Shown: piece by piece, positions 1 through 5,464 of the stretch
How the letters are laid out: each line of letters starts with the position of its first letter
Position numbering within the stretch: position 1 is the first letter of the stretch
Source: an uncultured Granulicatella sp.
Lineage (GTDB): Bacteria; Bacillota; Bacilli; Lactobacillales; Aerococcaceae
Assembly (NCBI GenBank): GCA_900551535.1
Contig: URWJ01000077.1
Span: forward strand, 1-6,676
Direction: 5' to 3'
DNA: 6,676 nucleotides
Notes under the pieces: model-generated
What the model was told of the DNA's origin: nothing
The model's database searches: none
What the model saw: only the letters and a program-made list of their open reading frames with translations
Made by a program: the position numbers and the translations under genes

Positions 1-2
1 CA

Positions 3-1091
3 ACGTCACCGCGTCTCTTTTTCAAAGATGCCTTACTTTCGACATTACTGTTAAACCAAATTGGGAATCATCGTTTTGAGAAATTAAAACAACGATTCTT
101 AGTGTCGAAACCAGGCGATTTAGGAGAAAACGAAAGTGCGCAGTTTGAAGATGCTTACAGACTTCCTTATAACATGGAGACTTATACAAGAAACCATGCG
201 CAAGAAAACCGCATGGTACTAGATAGCAAGCAACAGCCGAAATTCGAGTTTACGTCGGATGTGGATTGGGATTTAATCGAAGGACTATTGAAAACAGAAT
301 TTGTCGACTTGAATTCCATCACAAAAGACGTTCGCAAAATCGTCGATGCCTTGTACCGCGCATATGGATTCACGGAACAAGAAATCGCACAATTCTTAGT
401 GATTGCGTCTGATTTAACAACGAAAGTCATTGATGAAGAGTTCTTGTTGAAATTAGGACAAGAAGCTGCTCAAGATAAAGTGACGCAACTTCGCAGTGAA
501 GAAGTGGTTGAAACACCAATCGCAGAACCGAATGAAGTGCAAGTGGTAGAAGGGGTCTCGCAAGAAGAGATAGCCATTCAACAATTGATTCAAGCTGCGA
601 AAGCGATGGCGCCAATCGACTTTGTTTCAAGCATCAAGGCGCAAAAGAAAGGCTATGTCTCAAAAGCAGAACGTCAATTAATTTTTGATTTAGTATCTGT
701 CAGCGGCTTGCCAAATGAAGTGTTGAATATTTTATTCCACTATGCTTTAGTGCAGCTCGATAACGCGACACTGGCTCGAAACTTTATCGATGCAATCGCC
801 AACGACTGGGCTACAAAAGAAATCAAGACGGCTCAAGAGGCAATGGAAGCAGTTAGAAACCGCGACTTGCAACGAGAAGTGAAACGAAAACAACAACTTC
901 ATAATGCAGGTAAAAATAACTATAGAAGAAATAATGGTTATCAAGAACAATTGCCAGATTGGGCAAAAGATTCTAATGCGAAGGAGAAACAAACGCCTGT
1001 TCCTAGTGAGGGCCAATCCACACAAGTTTCAAGTAATTTAGCCGAGCAAATCGCAAAATTAAAAACAAGTAATCAAAGAGAACAACAATAA
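3..1091 (+). CDS. dnaB: Replication initiation / membrane attachment protein DnaB, helicase loading (5' end outside window)
   Basis: DnaB is the Firmicutes co-loader that works with DnaD and DnaI to place the replicative helicase at oriC and at stalled forks; it is not the helicase itself. The frame is open from the first complete codon (base 3): 33 codons reading ...LLSTLLLNQIGNHRFEKLKQRFLVSKPGDLG lead without a stop into what could be mistaken for a GTG start at 102, so the true start lies upstream. 362 residues are visible; the B. subtilis protein has about 470. Two DnaD/DnaB-type helical (DDBH2) domains can be recognised, at about 261-461 and 612-866. The second ends in the motif NFIDAIANDW, matching the family's YxxxIxxxW signature. 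A basic, asparagine-rich linker (about 860-940) and the family's C-terminal LPDWA box (about 951-965) follow. dnaI starts 14 bases after the stop, so the two form an operon. The family assignment rests on the C-terminal motifs plus the dnaI neighbour. Confidence 0.93.
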   Translation, partial: TSPRLFFKDALLSTLLLNQIGNHRFEKLKQRFLVSKPGDLGENESAQFEDAYRLPYNMETYTRNHAQENRMVLDSKQQPKFEFTSDVDWDLIEGLLKTEFVDLNSITKDVRKIVDALYRAYGFTEQEIAQFLVIASDLTTKVIDEEFLLKLGQEAAQDKVTQLRSEEVVETPIAEPNEVQVVEGVSQEEIAIQQLIQAAKAMAPIDFVSSIKAQKKGYVSKAERQLIFDLVSVSGLPNEVLNILFHYALVQLDNATLARNFIDAIANDWATKEIKTAQEAMEAVRNRDLQREVKRKQQLHNAGKNNYRRNNGYQEQLPDWAKDSNAKEKQTPVPSEGQSTQVSSNLAEQIAKLKTSNQREQQ

Positions 1092-1092
1092 C

Positions 1093-1100
1093 GGAGGTGA
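1093..1100 (+). promoter_or_regulatory. Ribosome binding site that fixes the dnaI start at TTG
   Basis: GGAGGTGA is complementary to the 3' end of 16S rRNA over 8 bases. It lies directly after the dnaB stop (1089-1091) and 5 bases before TTG 1106. Because it contains the GTG at 1097, only the TTG is a sensible start. A perfect site paired with a weak start codon is a common arrangement for low-abundance loaders. Confidence 0.85.
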
Positions 1101-1105
1101 ACGAA

Positions 1106-2029
1106 TTGGAAGGATTAAAAGGATTTTTAGATCAAAGAGGAGCCGCACAAGGCATGCCGAACATGCAAAACATCGAAAAAGAAATCTTTGAAGATGAAGA
1201 TGTAAAAGCTTTTCTTGAGCAACATAAAGAAGAATTGACTCCCGAAGCTATTCGTAAAGGAATGTCTGCGTTATTGGAGTTTCGAATGGAAAGAGATGCC
1301 AGAAAGAATCACAAGGAAGTGAAAGCTCCAGGCCTCGAACCATGTTTAGAAGTGCATAATGGATTTATTTTAGTGAATTACAAACGTACTGAAGAAGCGA
1401 TTCGCCAGGAAAGAGAACGCAAGCGTAGACGCCTGATTCATTCGATTAATATGCCGAAAAATATCGCAGAAGCTCGCTTCTCTGATACGGCTCTTACAAA
1501 AGAAAGAGAAGATGTCATTCGAGAATTATTGAATTTTATCGAAGCTTACAAAACGGACAGCACTACATACCATAAAGGTTTATACTTAGCAGGACCTTTT
1601 GGGGTTGGTAAAACATATATGATGGGCGCTTTAGCAAATGAGCTTTCTGAGAACGGCATTGAAACGACGCTTGTCAATGTTCCAACGTACAGTGCAGAAA
1701 TTAAGCAAGCCATTGCGACAAATACTGTTGAAGCGAAATTAGTATCGATTAAAAACACACCAATCTTAGTGTTGGATGATATCGGTGCGGAAATGAATAG
1801 TGCATGGTTCAGAGATGAAGTGTTGATGGTCATCTTACAACACCGTATGTTGCAAGAATTACCAACGTTCTTCACATCGAACTTCACGATTGATCAGTTA
1901 GAAGCGCATTTTGCTCATTCAAACAAAGGAGACCAAGAACTTCTTAAAGCAAAACGTCTGATTGAACGGATTCGTTTCTTAGCAAAAGAGTATTTTGTCG
2001 ATGGACAAAACCACAGAAATCCATCCTAG
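1106..2029 (+). CDS. dnaI: Primosomal helicase loader ATPase DnaI
   Basis: DnaI is the AAA+ ATPase that binds the replicative helicase and delivers it to DNA, together with DnaB and DnaD. From the TTG start the protein has 307 residues (B. subtilis DnaI 311). Visible: an acidic helical N-terminus, a basic RQERERKRRR linker (about 100-110), Walker A GPFGVGKT at 163-170, Walker B ILVLDDIG at 220-227, sensor-1 region FFTSNF at 255-260, and an RLIERIRF arginine-finger region at 284-291. Start choice: GGAGGTGA at 1093-1100 is an ideal Shine-Dalgarno and lies 5 bases before TTG at 1106; the in-frame GTG at 1097 lies inside that site and cannot be the start. Odd: the whole protein has one cysteine (residue 80), whereas B. 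subtilis DnaI has a cluster of cysteines that holds zinc in its helicase-binding N-terminal domain. Function is certain from the ATPase half and the dnaB neighbour. Confidence 0.95.
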   Translation: MEGLKGFLDQRGAAQGMPNMQNIEKEIFEDEDVKAFLEQHKEELTPEAIRKGMSALLEFRMERDARKNHKEVKAPGLEPCLEVHNGFILVNYKRTEEAIRQERERKRRRLIHSINMPKNIAEARFSDTALTKEREDVIRELLNFIEAYKTDSTTYHKGLYLAGPFGVGKTYMMGALANELSENGIETTLVNVPTYSAEIKQAIATNTVEAKLVSIKNTPILVLDDIGAEMNSAWFRDEVLMVILQHRMLQELPTFFTSNFTIDQLEAHFAHSNKGDQELLKAKRLIERIRFLAKEYFVDGQNHRNPS

Positions 2030-2039
2030 ATGAAAATGC

Positions 2040-2069
2040 TTGAAAATATGAAAGATTAGTGGTTAAATA
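2040..2069 (+). promoter_or_regulatory. Weak candidate promoter for the thrS leader
   Basis: TTGAAA at 2040-2045 matches the -35 consensus at 4 of 6, and TAAATA at 2064-2069 is a poor -10 with an 18-base spacer. A start near 2076 would place the 5' end about 20 bases before the first helix of the T-box, which is the expected geometry. A 6-base inverted repeat (ATTAGT 2055-2060, ACTAAT 2069-2074) overlaps it and may be chance. No terminator separates dnaI from this region, so readthrough from dnaB-dnaI could also feed thrS. Confidence 0.25.
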
Positions 2070-2097
2070 CTAATGAACTAAATATTTTGAAAATGAT

Positions 2098-2330
2098 GAA
2101 AAAGACAAGAAACTATCTCTTGGTTACATTTCAGCGAGAAGTGGGTTGGTGCAACACTTCATCCGGAATAGTTTTACCACTTTTGAATCTTTGCTTGAAT
2201 TCAGTAGAGCAAGGCGCATCGGAGCGTTATTCCGTTGAGGTTCATCTTTTTTGATGAACAAATTTGGGTGGAACCACGTAGAATATGACGTCCCATAGTT
2301 TGCAGTAGCAGACTATGGGATTTTTTGTTT
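2098..2330 (+). ncRNA. T-box riboswitch (threonine, ACC specifier) controlling thrS
   Basis: This 5' leader senses uncharged tRNA-Thr and then lets RNA polymerase read through into thrS. Stem I: base AAAAG 2100-2104 with CTTTT 2180-2184; helix AAACTAT 2110-2116 with ATAGTTT 2168-2174; AG-bulge AGCGAGA 2133-2139; apical helix AAGTG 2139-2143 with CACTT 2155-2159. The specifier loop between the lower helices carries ACC (2176-2178), a threonine codon, followed by the usual A. Stem III is GTTCATC 2240-2246 with GATGAAC 2253-2259. The T-box core GGGTGGAACCACG is at 2266-2278. The antiterminator pairs GGG 2266-2268 with CCC 2292-2294 and ACGT 2276-2279 with ACGT 2288-2291, leaving the canonical 7-base bulge TGGAACC. 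The bulge base A2272 predicts a tRNA ending in UCCA. Antiterminator and terminator share 2291-2294, so they exclude each other. Confidence 0.95.
2291..2326 (+). terminator. T-box leader intrinsic terminator
   Basis: A 13-pair hairpin, 2291-2303 with 2308-2320 (one G-U pair), closes on the loop AGTA and is followed by six T (2321-2326). Its 5' strand TCCC (2291-2294) is the same stretch used by the antiterminator, which is the switch point. It ends 38 bases before the thrS start codon, so by default it blocks thrS. Confidence 0.93.
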
Positions 2331-2364
2331 ATTTCAGAAATTTCAAAAAGAAAGAAGGAAGAAA

Positions 2365-4314
2365 ATGTCAATGATTAAAATTACTTTTCCAGATGGTGCC
2401 GTTAAGGAGTTTCCAAAAGGAATTACAGTAAAAGAAGTTGCAGAAAGCATTAGCAAAAGCTTAGCGAAAAAAGCATTAGCAGGTAAAGTGAACGGAGAAT
2501 TAGTAGACTTCGATCGTCCAATCGAAGAAGATGCTTCTATCGAAATCGTTACACCAGATCACGAAGATGCATTAGGAATCTTACGTCACTCAACAGCACA
2601 CTTATTAGCACATGCGTTAACTCGTTTATACCCAGGAATTCACTTCGGAGTAGGACCAGCAATCGAAACAGGATTCTACTACGATACTGATATGCCAAAT
2701 CAATTAACAGAAGATGCTCTTCCAGAAGTGGAAGCAGAAATGATGAAAATCGTTAAAGAAAACTACCCAATCGTTCGTCGTGAAGTAAGCCGTAAAGAAG
2801 CGTTAGAAATCTTCGCAAACGACCCTTATAAAGTAGAATTAATTAACGGTTTACCAGAAGATGAAACAATCACTGTTTACCAACAAGAAGATTTCGTAGA
2901 CTTATGTCGTGGTATCCACGTTCCTTCAACAGGACGTATCCAAGTCTTCAAATTATTATCACTTGCAGGAGCTTACTGGAGAGGTGACTCTAACAACAAG
3001 ATGATGCAACGTGTTTACGGTACAGCATTCTTCGATAAAGCAGACTTAAAAGAATTCTTGAAAATGCGTGAAGAAGCCAAAGAACGTGACCACCGTAAAT
3101 TAGGAAAAGAATTAGATTTATTCATGATTAGCCAAGAAGTTGGTTCAGGATTACCATTCTGGTTACCAAAAGGGGCTACAATCCGTCGTACAATCGAACG
3201 TTACATCGTAGATAAAGAAATCAGCCTTGGATATCAACACGTGTACACTCCAGTTATGGCTGATGTAGGTCTTTACAAAACTTCAGGTCACTGGGCTCAC
3301 TATCAAGAAGATATGTTCCCACCAATGGACATGGGCGATGGCGAAATGCTTGTATTACGTCCAATGAACTGTCCTCACCACATGATGGTTTATAAAAACC
3401 ACATCCACAGCTACCGTGAATTACCAATTCGTATTGCTGAATTAGGAATGATGCACCGTTATGAAAAATCAGGTGCGTTATCTGGTTTACAACGTGTACG
3501 TGAAATGACTCTTAACGATGGGCATACATTCGTTCGTCCTGACCAAATTAAAGACGAATTCAAACGTATCTTAGACCTAATCCGTGAAGTATATAGTGAC
3601 TTCAATGTAAAAGATTATCGTTTCCGTTTAAGCTATCGTGATCCTGAAGATAAACATAAATACTTCGATGACGATGAAATGTGGAACAAAGCAGAATCAA
3701 TGTTAAAAGAAGCGATGGATGAAATGGGATTAGAATACTTCGAAGCTATCGGTGAAGCAGCATTCTACGGTCCTAAATTAGATATTCAATTCCGTACTGC
3801 AATGGGATTAGAAGAAACAATGTCTACAATCCAATTAGACTTCTTATTACCAGAACGTTTCGACTTAACATACGTTGGTGAAGATGGAGATAACACTCAC
3901 CGTCCAGTGGTTATCCACCGTGGGGTTGTATCGACTGCAGAACGTTTCGTAGCATATTTAATCGAAGAATACAAAGGAGCATTCCCAACTTGGTTAGCTC
4001 CAGTTCAAGCAACAATCATTCCTGTAAGTGTGGAACATCATTATGATGCTGCACGTGAGTTGAAAGAAAAAATGGCTCGCTTAGGAATGCGTGTAGAACT
4101 TGATGACCGTAATGAAAAAATGGGTTACAAGATTCGTGCATCTCAAACTCAAAAAATCCCTTATCAATTAGTAATTGGGGATAAAGAGGTTGAAGAAGGT
4201 ACTGTAACTGTTCGTCGTTATGGTTCTAAAGAAACTAAATCAATGTCTGTTGAAGCGTACTTAGAATACGTACAACGCGAGATTGCAAACTTCTCTCGTC
4301 CGCTTGAAGACTAA
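2365..4314 (+). CDS. thrS: Threonine--tRNA ligase (threonyl-tRNA synthetase)
   Basis: Cytosolic class II synthetase that charges tRNA-Thr with threonine, using ATP, and edits Ser-tRNA-Thr. At 649 residues it is full length. Domains in order: TGS domain (about 1-63, KITFPDGAVKEF); editing domain with HSTAH (H75, H79) and CRGIH (C181, H185), the zinc-like His/Cys set of the editing site; catalytic core (about 243-540) with motif 2 around R365 (MHRYEKSGALSGLQRVRE), zinc ligands C336, H387 and H518, and motif 3 with R527 (AERF); anticodon-binding domain (about 545-645, starting APVQATIIPV). All expected catalytic and editing residues are present. Start ATG 2365 has AAGGAAG at 2355-2361 and gives the MSxxKITFPDG start usual for the family; a second ATG at 2371 is possible but gives no better match. 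Codon use is strongly biased (CGT, TTA, GAA, CCA), as in highly expressed genes. Controlled by the T-box leader upstream; its own terminator follows. Confidence 0.98.
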   Translation: MSMIKITFPDGAVKEFPKGITVKEVAESISKSLAKKALAGKVNGELVDFDRPIEEDASIEIVTPDHEDALGILRHSTAHLLAHALTRLYPGIHFGVGPAIETGFYYDTDMPNQLTEDALPEVEAEMMKIVKENYPIVRREVSRKEALEIFANDPYKVELINGLPEDETITVYQQEDFVDLCRGIHVPSTGRIQVFKLLSLAGAYWRGDSNNKMMQRVYGTAFFDKADLKEFLKMREEAKERDHRKLGKELDLFMISQEVGSGLPFWLPKGATIRRTIERYIVDKEISLGYQHVYTPVMADVGLYKTSGHWAHYQEDMFPPMDMGDGEMLVLRPMNCPHHMMVYKNHIHSYRELPIRIAELGMMHRYEKSGALSGLQRVREMTLNDGHTFVRPDQIKDEFKRILDLIREVYSDFNVKDYRFRLSYRDPEDKHKYFDDDEMWNKAESMLKEAMDEMGLEYFEAIGEAAFYGPKLDIQFRTAMGLEETMSTIQLDFLLPERFDLTYVGEDGDNTHRPVVIHRGVVSTAERFVAYLIEEYKGAFPTWLAPVQATIIPVSVEHHYDAARELKEKMARLGMRVELDDRNEKMGYKIRASQTQKIPYQLVIGDKEVEEGTVTVRRYGSKETKSMSVEAYLEYVQREIANFSRPLED

Positions 4315-4320
4315 TTTTTC

Positions 4321-4349
4321 AAAGGCTCGTAGCAATACGAGTCTTTTTT
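4321..4349 (+). terminator. thrS intrinsic terminator
   Basis: Hairpin CTCGTA 4326-4331 with TACGAG 4336-4341 around a GCAA tetraloop, extended outward by G-U, G-C and A-T pairs to 4321/4346. Six T follow at 4344-4349. It starts six bases after the thrS stop codon and ends the thrS transcript. Confidence 0.9.
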
Positions 4350-4378
4350 GTGCTTAATTATAAATATAAAACCGAAGG

Positions 4379-4395
4379 TTTTGATTTATGGCGGT
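4379..4395 (+). repeat. Left terminal inverted repeat (17-base core)
   Basis: TTTTGATTTATGGCGGT; exact reverse complement at 4696-4712. A separate 8-base inverted repeat, AAACCGAA 4369-4376 with TTCGGTTT 4397-4404, brackets this copy only, so the left end can also close on itself with the terminal repeat in the loop. Confidence 0.9.
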
Positions 4396-4512
4396 ATTCG
4401 GTTTAAGAAGGAGATTTCTGCTTCTTATAAAATATAGGAGAGTGCATTTTTATAGAGGTGTCGTTCTTTCGAATCGATGCGGATGTCTTCATAAAAGCTG
4501 TAATGGGATACC

Positions 4513-4535
4513 GGTGCAAGCCTTGGTCTTGCACC
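4513..4535. repeat. Inner hairpin 1 of the fold-back element
   Basis: GGTGCAAG 4513-4520 pairs perfectly with CTTGCACC 4528-4535 around the 7-base loop CCTTGGT. There is no T run behind it, so it is not a terminator. It lies at the tip of the long fold-back. Confidence 0.8.
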
Positions 4536-4549
4536 TTCAAAGCCTCAAA

Positions 4550-4583
4550 AACGGGAGTAAGGAATGAATTCCTAACTCCCGTT
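4550..4583. repeat. Inner hairpin 2 of the fold-back element
   Basis: Bases 4550-4565 pair with 4568-4583 with a single A-A mismatch (4559/4574), giving a near-perfect 16-pair GC-containing hairpin (AACGGGAGT arm) with a very small loop. TCAAAA 4545-4550 and TTTTGA 4590-4595 can extend it after a bulge. No T run follows on either strand, so termination is unlikely to be its job. Confidence 0.8.
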
Positions 4584-4695
4584 AATTCGTTTTGATATGA
4601 TTCCCCATTACTGCTTTTATAGAATCCGCATGGTTCTCCAGAACGCGTTTAAAAATTTTATTCGTATATTTTATAAGATGAGCTATCCTTCTTAG

Positions 4696-4712
4696 ACCGC
4701 CATAAATCAAAA
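4696..4712 (-). repeat. Right terminal inverted repeat (17-base core)
   Basis: ACCGCCATAAATCAAAA, the exact reverse complement of 4379-4395. It lacks the 7-base segment (ATTCGGT, 4396-4402) that follows the left copy, so the two ends are not equivalent. Confidence 0.9.
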
Positions 4713-4824
4713 TGCGGATAAAAAAGACGACTCTTGTGAAAAATTAGTGTTCGCTAAAATTGGAGTGCCCGCTAGTGCTGTTCATGGTGAGGTGAGTATT
4801 GAAATAGTGGGAGTGGATGTTTGA
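4696..4824 (+). other. Open stretch without a start codon; possible 3' remnant of a lost gene
   Basis: One frame is open for 42 codons between TAG 4693-4695 and TGA 4822-4824, ending ...KLVFAKIGVPASAVHGEVSIEIVGVDV. It has no ATG and no ribosome binding site; the only early alternative start is GTG 4747, with nothing suitable before it. The composition looks protein-like, and a terminator stands 40 bases after the stop, which is where the end of a gene would have one. The first residues would come from the right end of the fold-back element, so insertion of that element could have removed the 5' part. I do not recognise the peptide; it may equally be chance. Confidence 0.2.
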
Positions 4825-4849
4825 CAAAATCAGGTTGCAAAGTTAAGAT
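4821..4849 (+). promoter_or_regulatory. Sigma-A-type promoter upstream of the MATE gene
   Basis: A perfect -35 TTGACA at 4821-4826, a 17-base spacer, and -10 TAAGAT at 4844-4849 (4 of 6 matches). Transcription would start near 4856. This is the best promoter between thrS and the MATE gene, yet a terminator begins about 10 bases after the predicted start. Confidence 0.55.
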
Positions 4850-4864
4850 AAGTGTATTGGTAGA

Positions 4865-4892
4865 TCTCTCCGCGTGTGGAGGGACTTTTTTT
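4865..4892 (+). terminator. Intrinsic terminator / possible attenuator before the MATE gene
   Basis: TCTCTCC 4865-4871 pairs with GGAGGGA 4878-4884 (seven pairs, one G-U) around GCGTGT, then seven T at 4886-4892. It ends 35 bases before the MATE start codon and lies just behind the promoter at 4821-4849. It could end a very short RNA, act as an attenuator, or close a gene that is now lost. Confidence 0.75.
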
Positions 4893-4927
4893 ATGCATAA
4901 ATACAATTAATGAGAAGGAGAGTTTTA

Positions 4928-5464
4928 ATGGTAGTTGAAGAAAACCAAAATCCCTTGGGATACGAAAAAATTATTACATTGATTCGCAAAATGGCGATTC
5001 CGGCGATTGTCGCGAATGTGGTGAACGCGCTCTATAATATCGTTGACCAAATTTTTATTGGACAAGGGGTAGGGTATCTTGGGAATGCAGCTACAAATAT
5101 TGCTTTTCCAATTACAACCATCTGTATGGCGATTGGTTTAATGGTAGGAATTGGTGCCGCGTCAAACTTTAACTTGGCGCTGGGCCGAAAAGAGGACAAG
5201 CATGCTCGTGAAGTAGCAGGGACTGCAGTGGTACTGTTGGTGACAGCTGGGTTAATGATTATGAGCGTGGTTCTATTGTTTTTACAACCATTATTGAACT
5301 TGTTTGGTGCTACTGATCAGATTTTAGGATACGCCAGTGAGTATGCAGGAATTACAGCTTTTGGGATTCCGTTCTTCATGATTTCGATTGGTTTTAATCC
5401 ATTAGTTCGTGCAGATGGTAGGGCCACTTACTCGATGATGGCCATTATTTATCTTTGGGTTTAA
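4928..5464 (+). CDS. N-terminal fragment of the MATE transporter (helices 1-4)
   Basis: If translated as it stands, this gives 178 residues. Four hydrophobic segments can be seen at about 20-45, 55-80, 96-120 and 136-158. It contains the family features NALYNIVDQIFIG (31-45), GIGAASNFNLALGRK (74-88) and the post-helix-4 loop RADG (161-164). The last seven residues (AIIYLWV) are out-of-frame sequence after the deletion. It lacks helices 5-12 and is not expected to transport on its own. Confidence 0.6.
   Translation: MVVEENQNPLGYEKIITLIRKMAIPAIVANVVNALYNIVDQIFIGQGVGYLGNAATNIAFPITTICMAIGLMVGIGAASNFNLALGRKEDKHAREVAGTAVVLLVTAGLMIMSVVLLFLQPLLNLFGATDQILGYASEYAGITAFGIPFFMISIGFNPLVRADGRATYSMMAIIYLWV

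Larger units (their letters stand above)
4372..4717. mobile_element. Unrecognised fold-back element, MITE-like, about 346 bases
   Basis: The two ends are inverted repeats: CCG-(AAGG)-TTTTGATTTATGGCGGT at 4372-4395 and its complement ACCGCCATAAATCAAAA-(TG)-CGG at 4696-4717, identical over 17 bases. The complementarity continues inward in register: TAAGAAGGA 4404-4412 with 4686-4694, TCTTATAAAATATA 4423-4436 with 4665-4678, ATGCGGAT 4477-4484 with 4624-4631, and ATAAAAGCTGTAATGGG 4491-4507 with 4604-4620 (one mismatch). The centre holds two further hairpins. ATAAAA lies directly outside both ends (4366-4371 and 4718-4723) and could be a target-site duplication, though it is low-complexity. I see no transposase and no convincing reading frame inside. 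This fits a non-autonomous transposable element; a large structured RNA gene is the alternative. I do not recognise the family. Confidence 0.65.

Noticed and set aside
102..104. GTG at 102 as the dnaB start
   Set aside because: The same frame is open back to base 3 with DnaB-like sequence (LLLNQIGNHRFEKLKQRFLV), and there is no ribosome site before 102. It is an internal valine.
182..1025. Minus-strand open frames opposite dnaB (and another opposite dnaI at 1546-1887)
   Set aside because: No ribosome sites and low-complexity or atypical products; they mirror the codon bias of the real genes on the other strand.
2055..2074. Inverted repeat ATTAGT/ACTAAT after dnaI as a dnaI terminator or operator
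   Set aside because: Only six AT-rich pairs with no T run; too weak to call.
4372..4717. CRISPR array, tRNA or rRNA in the thrS-MATE gap
   Set aside because: The repeats are inverted and nested, not direct and regularly spaced, and no cloverleaf or rRNA-like sequence is visible.
4712..4747. Short frame ATG 4712 to TAG (MRIKKTTLVKN)
   Set aside because: Eleven residues with no ribosome binding site, starting inside the right end of the fold-back element.
4902..4907. TACAAT as a -10 box just before the MATE gene
   Set aside because: There is no acceptable -35 17 bases upstream (the position falls in the terminator hairpin), and the start would leave almost no room for the ribosome site.
4910..4912. 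ATG at 4910 as the MATE start
   Set aside because: It precedes the ribosome site AAGGAGAG (4915-4922) and would add MRRRVL. ATG 4928 is correctly spaced behind that site and gives the usual family N-terminus.
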